DNA of 64,000 bases, taken from CAZCVI01 sp964502145 (GTDB lineage: Bacteria; Acidobacteriota; Aminicenantia; UBA2199). The stretch is from NCBI GenBank assembly GCA_964502145.1, contig CAZCVI010000001.1:62001-126000 (forward strand), read 5' to 3'. The position numbers and the translations under genes were made by a program. Under the pieces are notes generated by a model. That model saw nothing but the letters and a program-made list of their open reading frames with translations, was not told where the DNA came from and did not search any database. This document shows, piece by piece, positions 44,401-52,399 of the stretch. The stretch's first letter is position 1. Each line of letters begins with the position of its first letter.

Positions 44401-44455
44401 TTGCGCTGCTGTCCGTGGAGACCGCTTTATTTATCCAGACCAGCCATCACAATAA
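41438..44455 (+). CDS. Lipoprotein with TPR, ankyrin repeats and a degenerate MBL-fold domain
   Basis: 1005 residues. Signal peptide with lipobox LLSGC (Cys at 22), so it is membrane-anchored outside the cytoplasm. Residues about 200-420 carry tetratricopeptide repeats (AAVYYRKVLESIPDYTEAIN, ITYYQNTLDLDHTNPVALFG). A coiled coil (445-500) leads to ankyrin repeats in two blocks (NTLLHKAVIAGQKEVVDLLL and RTPLHLAAGLGAEDLATLLL). The last ~220 residues resemble UlaG-like metallo-beta-lactamase folds (GYGIASDGLHVFYMGC, APMDIVFFPISG), but the HxHxDH metal motif is replaced by LLTHEIINVEEQN, so hydrolysis is doubtful. The partner is unknown. Confidence 0.87.
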   Translation: MYKKFSTTTYLALLIVFLLSGCATQKDIRQQPKPMLSQTEFQEIIAQGDTFFAQMHLYGWRKAAEYYRNAYALKKTTELRDKRFLTLCLIVIRQYHEKIVNQSAYEELDTLGNFPKNQKQQYLFDIVTHYRSLPVARDSSARVAAKEKKELDASLFDLENSPLDAYLVMYCLNYYTCDLRIYNDELLQLLKKYPIQSLIAKYSAHPLFIYFNYPARGAQVENAEEQYGHFAEYFVYKANELFKNNKLKQAAVYYRKVLESIPDYTEAINGLGNIYYFTIQDYDTAITYYQNTLDLDHTNPVALFGKAVSLHYLGKYQESNQVLDYMLANQELYHGEATYYKAYNYYHLQDHAAAREWIDRAKELLPNAGEVDFLSGLLYFNRGNKKEAENDFLSVLDDDRYPHYYPLYYVGMAKLERQDWTLFKDFSDSIQAFEGGISSIEEQIKKIADLELEEYQRQWMVRQQTQKLTEFKIAAKQVIEQMEQIMAQNADRKKAIETQSINANIAAMKALLQKNPHRLNAREPKENGNTLLHKAVIAGQKEVVDLLLERGAQVHITDDGGYTPLSWAVILGHVEIAHNLITKNAPVNNKGPAGMTLLHEAAYNGNKEMVKLLLDHGAVLDAREEFGKTPMDLAVERQKYDVLPLLKPLHESIQKRDIPGLKKLIQRYPDWLEGRDEKGRTPLHLAAGLGAEDLATLLLDAGVYMEARDMDGLTPLESAMRNQRQVLVQLLKNRGAAPTNQEILARPLAEKEAVLWHLGGLGWGMRTRSHFIVFDYAPYPSRLRLRPAQPLLGNGQLNPLELKDQPMMCLLTHEIINVEEQNPIQKLQRDFPRMIVVNHDKSAKDPGVISIAPGEKKSLDNIEIISVPARAGNNIQGYGIASDGLHVFYMGCQNNWNQEMWPAFTHEVDVIAQAMAPMDIVFFPISGQASVLNDLERAMIEKGIRYLSEKLHPHLLIFLTTEGEESAGVQFTKDIIQKGITTPSTVIRCAAVRGDRFIYPDQPSQ

Positions 44456-44575
44456 TGGCGAGCAAAGCGTGGCGGATGCAGTCCCTTTTTTAGACTTCCA
44501 AACGCTTTTGAATTTTTTTGTCCACGTCGCCCATAAGGTTTTTAAAAATTCGCCCATGAATTTTATTACTATTGG

Positions 44576-44604
44576 TTGACATAAAGCGCAATAATTAGGA
44601 TAAT
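44576..44604 (+). promoter_or_regulatory. Promoter for transketolase
   Basis: TTGACA (44576-44581), 17 bases, GATAAT (44599-44604); AAGGAG lies before the start codon. Confidence 0.78.
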
Positions 44605-44639
44605 ATTTCTTACAGACGAAAATATTCCCGAAGGAGTGA

Positions 44640-46760
44640 ATGATGATAAATGCAGATTTGACCCGGCTAAAAAAAAGTGCCGATTATATTCGTTATCTGG
44701 CATTGGAAAGTATTGAACAGGCCAATTCCGGCCATCCTGGCTTGCCTTTAGGTTGCGCTGATATAGGCGTCATGTTATATCGTTACATCCTGACCATCAA
44801 TCCCCAGGATTCTCACTGGTTGAATCGTGATCGGTTTATTCTTTCTGCCGGGCATGGTTCCATGCTGCTTTATCCCCTTCTTCATACTGTGGGCTTTGAT
44901 ATTACCTTAAAAGACATGGGCCATTTTCGGCAACTGCACAGCAAAACTCCCGGTCACCCTGAATACCAGATAGAACACGGTATTGAAACCACTACTGGTC
45001 CCCTTGGTCAGGGTTTTGCCAATGCCGTGGGTGTGGCACTTGAGGGAAAAATGATGGCGCAACGGTTTAATGTTCCTGACATTACCCTGTGTGATTATAC
45101 TGTTTATACTCTTATGGGTGATGGTTGCATGATGGAGGGGATCAGTTACGAGGCTGCTTCCATTGCCGGGCATCTTGGCTTGGATAATCTTGTCGCCATT
45201 TATGATTCCAATAGTATTTCTATTGACGGGTCTACTGATATCACGTTTACCGAGGATGTCGGCAAACGTTTCGCAGCTCAGAACTGGCATGTCGAACATG
45301 CTGAAATTAAAAACGTGGCCGATGTCCTGGCTAAATTACAGACACTGAAGAACTTAAAAAACAACCAGCCCAAACTGTTGATTGTTAAAACTATTATTGG
45401 AGAGGGGCTTCACAAGAAAAAAGGAACCTCCGACATCCACGGTTCGCCCGCTGGAAATGCTGAAATCGCTTATTTTATGCAACACTCCTCTATTAGTGAG
45501 CTCTTTGAAAAGGAATTCGGCAAAGAAACGGTCGCTGATACGGAGCAATTAATCCATAAAGTCCAGGAACATATCAAAACCAAGAAGCCACTACTGGACT
45601 ATCCTCCTTGCCTTGAATTTATGCAAGAAGGGATGGTGGAAGCCAAGACTCGGTATCAGGAATGGCAAAAAAAATACCAGACGTACCAGACTAATTATCC
45701 TGAACTTTACCAGACATTGACCCAATACCTGAATTTTAAAGTCTCAGAGACATTGGCACAAAAGCTTCTGCATTATTCATCTCCTAAAGCCGATGCCACC
45801 CGCAATATTTCCGGGGCGGTGCTCAACCTGTGCGCTGAAGATATCCCGCAGATTGTGGGTGGTTGTGCAGACCTGCGCGGTTCTACCAAGGCTGCTATTG
45901 TCAAATCCCACTATGTTTGCAAGGACGATTTCTCTGGCAGGAACATTGCTTTTGGTATCCGTGAACATGCCATGGGTGCCATTGCCAATGGTTTGGCGTT
46001 GAATAAAAGTTTCATTCCATTTACCTCTACCTTCTTTACTTTCTTTGATTATATGAAACCTCCTATCCGTCTTGCCTCGTTGATGAAATTAAAGCATCTT
46101 TTTATTTTCTCTCACGACTCTATTTATGTGGGCGAAGATGGTCCTACCCATCAACCCATTGAACATCTCAATGCCCTGCGTTTGATTCCTGATCTTTATG
46201 TATTCCGACCTGGCAACGATATGGAAACCGCTTTCGCGTTCCTTTATTTCCTCAAGGAGATGAATGGTCCAGCCGCACTTATCACCACCCGCCAGAACTT
46301 CTCGGAAATCATGTTCCACTTGCCTACGGACCGGGACAGCAATCGTCTTGATTGGTTCCAGAAATTTAGCCAGGGGGGGTATGTGTTCTATCAAACCAAT
46401 CCAGCCAAGAATCCTGATATTATTCTGATTGGTTCTGGTTCCGAACTTGATTTGGCAGTTAAAACCGCGAAACTTATCGAAGAAAAAGACAAGATGAACG
46501 TCCGAGTTGTTAGTATTCCTTGTTTGGAACTTCTGAATGAGACCAAAGAAGAATACAAGAAAGAATTACTCACCCCCAACACTCCTCACATATTATTGGA
46601 AACCGCGTCCCATCGCGCTGTAAAACTTTTCTATGACCGTGATTTGATCTTGATTGACATTGAATCCTTTGGTCTCTCTGCTCCTGGCGACACTGTAGCC
46701 AAAGAGATGGGGTTCACTCCCGAGGCTGTTTACAAAAAGATATCCGGCAAAACGAATTAA
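44640..46760 (+). CDS. tkt: Transketolase
   Basis: 706 residues, slightly longer than most (about 660). It moves two-carbon units between sugar phosphates in the pentose phosphate pathway, using thiamine diphosphate. Visible motifs: NSGHPGLPLGCADIG, HGSMLLYPLLH, GPLGQGFANAVG, the ThDP motif GDGCMMEGISYEAASIAGHL, then DIHGSPAG, and the C-terminal pyrimidine-domain motif FGIREHAMGAIANGLAL. Single gene with its own promoter. The start could be either of two consecutive ATGs. Confidence 0.96.
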   Translation: MMINADLTRLKKSADYIRYLALESIEQANSGHPGLPLGCADIGVMLYRYILTINPQDSHWLNRDRFILSAGHGSMLLYPLLHTVGFDITLKDMGHFRQLHSKTPGHPEYQIEHGIETTTGPLGQGFANAVGVALEGKMMAQRFNVPDITLCDYTVYTLMGDGCMMEGISYEAASIAGHLGLDNLVAIYDSNSISIDGSTDITFTEDVGKRFAAQNWHVEHAEIKNVADVLAKLQTLKNLKNNQPKLLIVKTIIGEGLHKKKGTSDIHGSPAGNAEIAYFMQHSSISELFEKEFGKETVADTEQLIHKVQEHIKTKKPLLDYPPCLEFMQEGMVEAKTRYQEWQKKYQTYQTNYPELYQTLTQYLNFKVSETLAQKLLHYSSPKADATRNISGAVLNLCAEDIPQIVGGCADLRGSTKAAIVKSHYVCKDDFSGRNIAFGIREHAMGAIANGLALNKSFIPFTSTFFTFFDYMKPPIRLASLMKLKHLFIFSHDSIYVGEDGPTHQPIEHLNALRLIPDLYVFRPGNDMETAFAFLYFLKEMNGPAALITTRQNFSEIMFHLPTDRDSNRLDWFQKFSQGGYVFYQTNPAKNPDIILIGSGSELDLAVKTAKLIEEKDKMNVRVVSIPCLELLNETKEEYKKELLTPNTPHILLETASHRAVKLFYDRDLILIDIESFGLSAPGDTVAKEMGFTPEAVYKKISGKTN

Positions 46761-46773
46761 CCGCTTATTAATG

Positions 46774-46816
46774 CGCCAGGATGGCGCGTCTACGTAGACG
46801 CGACATCCTTGTCGCA
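46774..46816 (+). repeat. REP-like palindrome cluster after tkt
   Basis: Three short palindromes follow one another: GCGCCAGGATGGCGC, GTCTACGTAGAC and GCGACATCCTTGTCGC, with ATTATTTTATT after the last. They probably terminate tkt. The part TAGACGCGACATCCTTGTCGC is nearly the same as the pdxA terminator (TAGAAGCGACATCCTGTCGC), which suggests a dispersed REP-type unit. Confidence 0.75.
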
Positions 46817-47007
46817 TTATTTTATTCAACTGTTTCCAAGAGCTCCGAATTGCAAGAGTTTTTTTCCGGTAATAATCTCACGGAGCGTAGCGACGATGGC
46901 GGGGTTGCTTTCTAATTTTTTTTCTTCAGGGTAATCTCTATTTTTGTTTGTGTTCATTTGGCAAAAAAGTCAAACAGTCAAACACGGCTCCCTGTTTTTT
47001 TATTGGT

Positions 47008-47267
47008 TTAATAATGATATCGGCAAGAGATGATGGTAAAATAATTGTTGTCTACAGCATAGACCAATCGGTTGGTATCATCAATGCGACGTGACCAAAA
47101 CCGGAAAGATTCTCTTTTAAAAGTTCCGGTTTTCCTATTCCTTCAAATGGTTGTCGCATAGATGCATCAATCAGCTTGTTTATTCTTTTTAGGGTTTTTT
47201 TATCCTGGGATTGCCAATAAACATAATCCTTCCACGCTTCATCGGTCCAAGCTAATATTCTACTCAT
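47008..47267 (-). pseudogene. yoeB: YoeB-like toxin with a frameshift
   Basis: From the ATG at 47267 the product follows YoeB closely (WTDEAWKDYVYWQSQDKKTL, PFEGIGKPELLKENLSGF) and then leaves the family text after LSGF, stopping at 47052. In the -1 frame the expected end continues (WSRRIDDTNRLVYAVDNNYF, then TIISCRYHY) to a TAA at 47008. One T is missing in the run at 47097-47100. As read, the toxin lacks the catalytic Arg and C-terminal His and should be inactive. A sequencing error in the homopolymer is possible. It is cotranscribed with yefM. Confidence 0.88.
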
Positions 47268-47514
47268 GAATCAAATCTCGATCATGAACTTGACCACGGT
47301 GATATTGCTCAATTGATTTTGTGAGGTGCTTGGCATTGGCCGGGGATTTCAAAAGATGAAAGGTTTCCAAATAGCCGTTAAAGGTATCAAAAGACATCAA
47401 CACTGTATCCCCTGCATCCCGGCGTTTTATAATGGTATAATCGACATCCTCAACAACTTGGTCCAGAATAGAACTCAGGTGGTTTTTGGCTTCACTATAC
47501 GTTACAACTCTCAT
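47260..47514 (-). CDS. yefM: YefM/Phd-family antitoxin
   Basis: 84 residues, intact. The N-terminal Phd/YefM fold (RVVTYSEAKNHLSSILDQVV, then DTVLMSFDTFNGYLET) binds DNA as a dimer; the C-terminal tail (SIEQYHRGQVHDRDLIHE) normally wraps the toxin. It overlaps the yoeB start by eight bases. The operon is autorepressed in known cases. Confidence 0.92.
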   Translation of the reverse strand: MRVVTYSEAKNHLSSILDQVVEDVDYTIIKRRDAGDTVLMSFDTFNGYLETFHLLKSPANAKHLTKSIEQYHRGQVHDRDLIHE

Positions 47515-47547
47515 TTAAACCTCCATACCTGACTATGTATCCCATCA

Positions 47548-47576
47548 AGTATACCATATTATATTTTAATAAGCAA
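47548..47576 (-). promoter_or_regulatory. Promoter of the yefM-yoeB operon
   Basis: On the minus strand TTGCTT (47576-47571), 17 bases, TATACT (47553-47548). The bases between and after include AATATAATATGGTATACTTG, rich in TAT symmetry as expected for a YefM operator. Confidence 0.7.
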
Positions 47577-47867
47577 AAAAATCCAGCAGGTTTGACCAGA
47601 GTTTTCCTGTTACCTCCAATAACCGGGCGATTTAATAAAATAGGGAATAAAATAGGCAAGGATGCGGGCTTTCAAATTCCTGGTTGTGTCTGCCATAACG
47701 TCTATGAATATCGATTTGCTCTCGATCTTTGCAAAGATTTCGGCCCCGCTTATCCTGCGGTTCATACCGTGGTGCAAAAACACCTTCATATGGGATCCGT
47801 GCTTTTCTCATGGAACCATTATATATAAAGCAAAGAAGTTAAGCACCGTTCCTCTTTTTTCATTTAA
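47577..47867. other. Gap between yefM and the Gabija genes
   Basis: A 60-codon frame on the minus strand (47610-47789) reads RRISGAEIFAKIESKSIFID.. and then ARILAYFIPYFI; it is protein-like but has no ribosome site and I recognise no family. It may be a remnant. Nothing else is clear here; frames on the plus strand run into the antisense of the helicase gene. Confidence 0.4.
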
Positions 47868-49793
47868 TCATATTTGTGTTATGTTGTTTACTCCAAACAA
47901 ATCAGTTGCCTTAACTATTACCTGCGGGCTTGGATTGTGGTAAAAAACTGCGAGATTCTCTTTTACACGGGTACAGCATACATAAAATATTTTTTGCGAT
48001 CTTCTGAGAACGCTTTCTGTACCTGAATTTAAAAACAAATTTTCAAAGTTATAATAATTCCAGCCTCCGTTATCTAAAATAACAAGTACATTATTGAACT
48101 CTGTTCCTTTGGTTTTGTGCTGTGTAGAAAACGGGGTTTTACCTTCAAGATAAGCATACAATTTTTGAAACTCACCGAAACAAACGCCTTTTACCCTGTT
48201 ATACAGGTATTCACTCTTTGTTTTGAAATTCTCCAGCTTATCGTCTTTAAGACAAATGCCTTTTTCATGTGCATCATTGATTACTTCTTCAATCGTCTTT
48301 CCGCCAACATTAATAAGACTCTCAATATTGCTTTTTAATGCCTGCTTGTCCGCAATCCGAATTATTCTGCCAATATAGTCAGTTGCTCTCAAAAATTCGT
48401 TGTACCTTCCACTTTTGTACAATACTATATTGTTTTGAATTTTAAAGAGATGTTTTATCAAATTATCTCTTTTTGTGCCCTTTTTGTTTTCATCATCTTC
48501 ATCTTGTTTTTTATCGTCAATTAAAGCCTCCTTATTCAAATATATCTTTCTAACTTCTGAAAATGGGTTATCCTTTAATTGATTGTATAGATTTCTGTTT
48601 GCTGGATCTTCATATAGAATGTCTTTCTTTAACTTTCGTTGTCTATTCATCAATTGGAACTTATTTACAACGGTATCAAAAGTATCATCCTCACCTATTT
48701 CAATTTCAGGTTTATTATTCTTTTTGTTCTCTTTAATCTTGTTTAAGATTTCATTTTTTAATCCTATTACGGGGTCCTTATCATAAATATCCATCAAAGT
48801 GCGAAAACCAGCTTTGTCAGCAATCAGATTGTGTGTTAAATTCAATTCTTTTGTTTCCATATCATCTTCAAAATTCCATTTGCGATTCTTAGATAAGTAT
48901 TGTTTCACTGCCAATATATCACCGTTAGTGGAATATAAAAAGAGAATGTTTCCTTCTTTTACCTTACCTGCGAACATATTAGGCGCGTTTTCATCAGCGG
49001 AAGGTTGCTGCAATATTCCATCAGTTCTTAATCTGTTGGCCAAGTCAATTACTTTCTGCGGGTTTCTTCTATTCTGCACTTTCTTTACTTCATTTACTGT
49101 ATCTGCCGCATCTCCCTTGTATTCATTTATATCTCCAATTCCGTCATCATATATGGATTGCATGGCATCTCCGAAAAAGCCGACAATGTTTTTTTTGCTA
49201 CTTTTCTTGAAGTGATTTAGAAGAATTTCAACAACAGCCTTGTTTGTGTCCTGGTACTCGTCAATAAAAATGAAGTGATATTTATCTTTAACGATGTCGC
49301 TGAGCTTTGAATATTTTTTAAACAAGTAGTTCGCTACAATCAAAAGCTCATCATGAGAAATAATGCCTTCTTTGAGTCTTAAATACTCCTTATACTGAAC
49401 TCCTTTTTCGAGACTGTCAAAATAATTGTCTGGAATAGAATTGCTTTCGTCAATAAATATTTTAGCTTCATTATCATTTGCCAATGCGACTAAGGCTAAT
49501 TTTAACTCCTTCTGAAAGTGCTTGATGTTGTCCCATAAAAAATCATGAATAGTGGATACATTCAAATTTTTATGGTTTACCCGTTCTTCAATTTCTTTAA
49601 CGGCTGCATTGGTATATGTCATACAAGCTACTTTGGAAGTTGGATTTTCAGCAATTACTTGCCGGATAGCCTGAACCAAAGAATAAGTTTTACCACTTCC
49701 AGCACCACCGCTTAACAAGAAATTTCGCTTGTTATCAATGCACTGGAAAATTTCCTGTACCTCCGGTTCTAATGTCAATCTTTCTTCAACCAT
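47868..49793 (-). CDS. gajB: GajB-like UvrD-family helicase (Gabija)
   Basis: 641 residues. Superfamily 1 helicase motifs: Q/Walker A in LLSGGAGSGKTYSLV (about 27-40), Ia in ACMTYTNAAVKEI, Walker B FIFIDEYQDT, motif III FFGDAMQSIYD, and late motifs FSTQHKTKGTEFNNVLVI and IFYVCCTRVKENLAV. In Gabija the GajB partner senses DNA ends or nucleotides and assists GajA. It overlaps the GajA-like gene by 19 bases. Longer than typical GajB (about 490), with a Lys/Glu-rich insert at about 345-450. Confidence 0.85.
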   Translation of the reverse strand: MVEERLTLEPEVQEIFQCIDNKRNFLLSGGAGSGKTYSLVQAIRQVIAENPTSKVACMTYTNAAVKEIEERVNHKNLNVSTIHDFLWDNIKHFQKELKLALVALANDNEAKIFIDESNSIPDNYFDSLEKGVQYKEYLRLKEGIISHDELLIVANYLFKKYSKLSDIVKDKYHFIFIDEYQDTNKAVVEILLNHFKKSSKKNIVGFFGDAMQSIYDDGIGDINEYKGDAADTVNEVKKVQNRRNPQKVIDLANRLRTDGILQQPSADENAPNMFAGKVKEGNILFLYSTNGDILAVKQYLSKNRKWNFEDDMETKELNLTHNLIADKAGFRTLMDIYDKDPVIGLKNEILNKIKENKKNNKPEIEIGEDDTFDTVVNKFQLMNRQRKLKKDILYEDPANRNLYNQLKDNPFSEVRKIYLNKEALIDDKKQDEDDENKKGTKRDNLIKHLFKIQNNIVLYKSGRYNEFLRATDYIGRIIRIADKQALKSNIESLINVGGKTIEEVINDAHEKGICLKDDKLENFKTKSEYLYNRVKGVCFGEFQKLYAYLEGKTPFSTQHKTKGTEFNNVLVILDNGGWNYYNFENLFLNSGTESVLRRSQKIFYVCCTRVKENLAVFYHNPSPQVIVKATDLFGVNNITQI

Positions 49794-51904
49794 AGCAAAC
49801 CTTCTTTTATATAAGCAGGAATTTCCCAGTTATTTAATTCTTTGTTACTGTGATAAACTATGTCCAAAGCAAAGTGTGTTTTTTTCTTTATACACTTTTC
49901 GGCCAAAGCATAAGGGCTATCCACATTTTTAAAATAGTCTCTGTTTTGAAGCCCCATAAAGTTGTCTATATTATCGTTTACGTAATCTCTGTTAATGCTG
50001 ATAAATGAGTCTTCAAAACTTCTTGCGTTATATCCGTTTTCTTCGGTCTGATAAACGACACTGAGTTTCCCCTCTGCCTGATTTACCCAAGCACTACCTA
50101 CTTTGTTGAATAATTTGTTTGGAAGTTTATATCCTTTTAGATCATTCAAGGTAGGTGGGTTGTATTCATTTATAATTGGTTCATTTTTTTCGTCAAATTT
50201 TGGCTTTCTGAAGAAAAATCTGATGGCTTCATTAGAACAATCAACACCTGCCGCCACCTCGCATTTTTTCCCTTCATCGTCAACCGCATCAATATCAGTA
50301 ATGATCAATGATTTAATCCCTAAAAAATCAATGAACTTTTCAAAGATTTGAGAATATGCTCCAACCTCAATGATAGATATGTTTTGAGAAAGCAAAGGCA
50401 GGCGTTCATCCTGTTCGCCCGATTTTGCATGTTTCTTTTCTTCTTCAATGTCCACCTTTCTCATAAAGGTTGGAACAAGTATTCGCTCCGTATCTCCTTC
50501 GATCAGAATGGCTTTGTCAGCAAAAAATATTTCTGCCCGGCTGATTGTCAAATACTGTTTCAGGAATTGATATTGCGTTGTTTGGGTATCATATTCATCC
50601 TTCAGGTCTTTTAGGTTTTTTGCAATTATACCGCCTCCACTTTCCCTTTTGAGGTATTTGATGCAATCAAAATCACTGTCTGCTACAATACAAGCTGAAT
50701 GAGTACTTATAATGTATTGCAAGTCTCTGTGCTCTCCGTCTTCCCGTTTAATGCCTTCACCAAGAAGTTTTTTTATATTCTTGATGAAAACATATTGCAT
50801 CTGAGGGTGGGTGTGTGCTTCCGGTTCTTCTATAAATAGCAGGTTAATATCCGCAGGTTTTTTGTCCCTTTCTCGCTTATACTCATGCACAAGAATTTCA
50901 ATTTCAAAGATAATGCTGATAAGGTTCATGTAACCCAAGCCATTGTAGTGCTCGGGTAAATGATTATCAGCATCATGCTTATAAACTACCGTAGTATTCC
51001 CTTCGAGTAATTCCCGGTGTTGGAGAGTAGAAATTATTTCAATCTCCGATTCATTGATTTTTAAACCACCAAAATCCCTTACCTTCTTAACTATGCCATC
51101 AAAAAGCGTTTTGTAAATTCCGCTTAAATGAGTGTCTGTTTCGCTCAGTTTGTCCTTAAAATCTTCAATGGCTTTGTTCTGCTCATCACTTGTTTCTGTG
51201 CGCATGTAAATCCTTGATGTTTGACCAGAAAGCGTTTTATCAACTTCTTTGTTCGCAACATCTCTTTTGGCACTGATATATTTGAAATTGATTATATCGT
51301 TATGCTCGGTATCCAATTCAATAGATGAATCCTCACTTGCCTGCTTGGTATCTGGATCGTACGCCAATGAACGCTTGTTTATTCTGAAGTAATCCGACTG
51401 GTGCAACCGCAGGAAGTCATATATACCCATAGTGGCATAATCCGGCTTTGCTTGTTTTTTCACCTTTTCCCTTTCTTCAAATTCCCTGTATTCTTTTCTA
51501 ATCAGGGAATACCCTTGAAAATCCATAGTATATTCAAAACCAAGGACGATAACATTGTTGTCTGGGTCTAAGTCCATCATTACCCTGCTGATATTGGATA
51601 GGTTGTCTGTTTCAGAGTATTCGATAAAAAGCCTGAGCCTTATACCTAATTTTTTATAGTTTTCCTCAGAAATGGCTTCTTCTGCCTCAATTTTGGTTTT
51701 GAGTTCTTTTTTGAAATCTATATTGAAATCGTCAATGGTGAATTTATTTCTATCAGACCGGCATAAGAACTTATCAAGAACTGACAGAATGGAAGTTTTA
51801 CCAGTATTATTTTTTCCAATAATCAAGGAAAGTTCCTTTTCCAAGTACACTGAGAAGCTTTTTAGCAACCGGTAATTCTCTATCTCAATTTTGAATACTT
51901 TCAC
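49775..51904 (-). CDS. gajA: GajA-like OLD-family ATPase-nuclease (Gabija)
   Basis: 709 residues from the GTG at 51904, eight bases after GGAG; a TTG at 51910 is too close to that site. The N-terminal ABC-type ATPase has Walker A GKNNTGKTS, Walker B NLLFIEEPEAHTHPQMQY and the His switch STHSACIVADSD. The Toprim nuclease domain follows, with AILIEGDTERILVPTF and SLIITDIDAVDDEG. This is the class 1 OLD layout of GajA, which nicks phage DNA at low NTP. It is longer than typical GajA (about 580), with an extended C-terminus of about 90 residues. TATAAT lies at about 51950. Confidence 0.87.
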   Translation of the reverse strand: MKVFKIEIENYRLLKSFSVYLEKELSLIIGKNNTGKTSILSVLDKFLCRSDRNKFTIDDFNIDFKKELKTKIEAEEAISEENYKKLGIRLRLFIEYSETDNLSNISRVMMDLDPDNNVIVLGFEYTMDFQGYSLIRKEYREFEEREKVKKQAKPDYATMGIYDFLRLHQSDYFRINKRSLAYDPDTKQASEDSSIELDTEHNDIINFKYISAKRDVANKEVDKTLSGQTSRIYMRTETSDEQNKAIEDFKDKLSETDTHLSGIYKTLFDGIVKKVRDFGGLKINESEIEIISTLQHRELLEGNTTVVYKHDADNHLPEHYNGLGYMNLISIIFEIEILVHEYKRERDKKPADINLLFIEEPEAHTHPQMQYVFIKNIKKLLGEGIKREDGEHRDLQYIISTHSACIVADSDFDCIKYLKRESGGGIIAKNLKDLKDEYDTQTTQYQFLKQYLTISRAEIFFADKAILIEGDTERILVPTFMRKVDIEEEKKHAKSGEQDERLPLLSQNISIIEVGAYSQIFEKFIDFLGIKSLIITDIDAVDDEGKKCEVAAGVDCSNEAIRFFFRKPKFDEKNEPIINEYNPPTLNDLKGYKLPNKLFNKVGSAWVNQAEGKLSVVYQTEENGYNARSFEDSFISINRDYVNDNIDNFMGLQNRDYFKNVDSPYALAEKCIKKKTHFALDIVYHSNKELNNWEIPAYIKEGLLWLKKD

Positions 51905-51910
51905 ACTCAA

Positions 51911-52282
51911 TTCTCCATTAACATGCTATATTAACTTACAGCACAAAATATTATAGAGTTTGTACAAAACAGTAAACACAGATTGTTTCTTTCCATATAA
52001 AAAACCGTGACTTCGTGCATCACCTTTTAACTCAGCCATATGAACCCTCCTTTAGGTTATAAGCGGATTGTTACTTCCAGTTTATCCCAGAATTTTTAGA
52101 ATAATACACCAAACAATAAAAGTCAAGTCTAAAATACAAATAAATTGAAAATGAGTATTTTTACCTACCCTAAAAGAATGACATTGGGATGCGACCCTAC
52201 CAATGTCGCTATGCTCCGTGGGATTATAACCGGAAAGAAACTCTTGCAATATCCCAAAGGGCTTTCTCCCGGTTGATAAATG
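51911..52282. other. Gap upstream of gajA: promoter box and hairpin
   Basis: A TATAAT box for gajA is read on the minus strand near 51950 with only a weak -35. A hairpin GACATTGG (52180-52187) / CCAATGTC (52200-52207) lies further out. The rest is AT-rich and holds no gene that I can see. Confidence 0.5.
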
Positions 52283-52357
52283 GTCCACATTGTCCACTTA
52301 GTCCACTCTGTCCACATTGTCCATGTCTTTTCACGAAACGGATGGTGGATTTAGGGG
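52283..52357 (+). repeat. Dispersed 9-base-unit element, partial copy C
   Basis: GTCCACATT, GTCCACTTA, GTCCACTCT, GTCCACATT, GTCCATGTC follow each other at 9-base steps, then TTTTCACGAA..GGATGGTGGATTTAGGG. The tail matches the right end of copies A and B (TTTTTCACGAATCT..GGTGAATCCAGG). The left arm and loop are missing. It lies between the AI-2E-type gene and gajA. Confidence 0.78.
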
Positions 52358-52399
52358 GGCAGTTGTTCACAAGCCCCCCGGGTCGCTGGAGATAAATGT

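Noticed and set aside
47535..47943. Plus-strand frames between yefM and gajB
   Set aside because: One runs antisense into the helicase gene, neither has a ribosome site and neither looks like a known protein.
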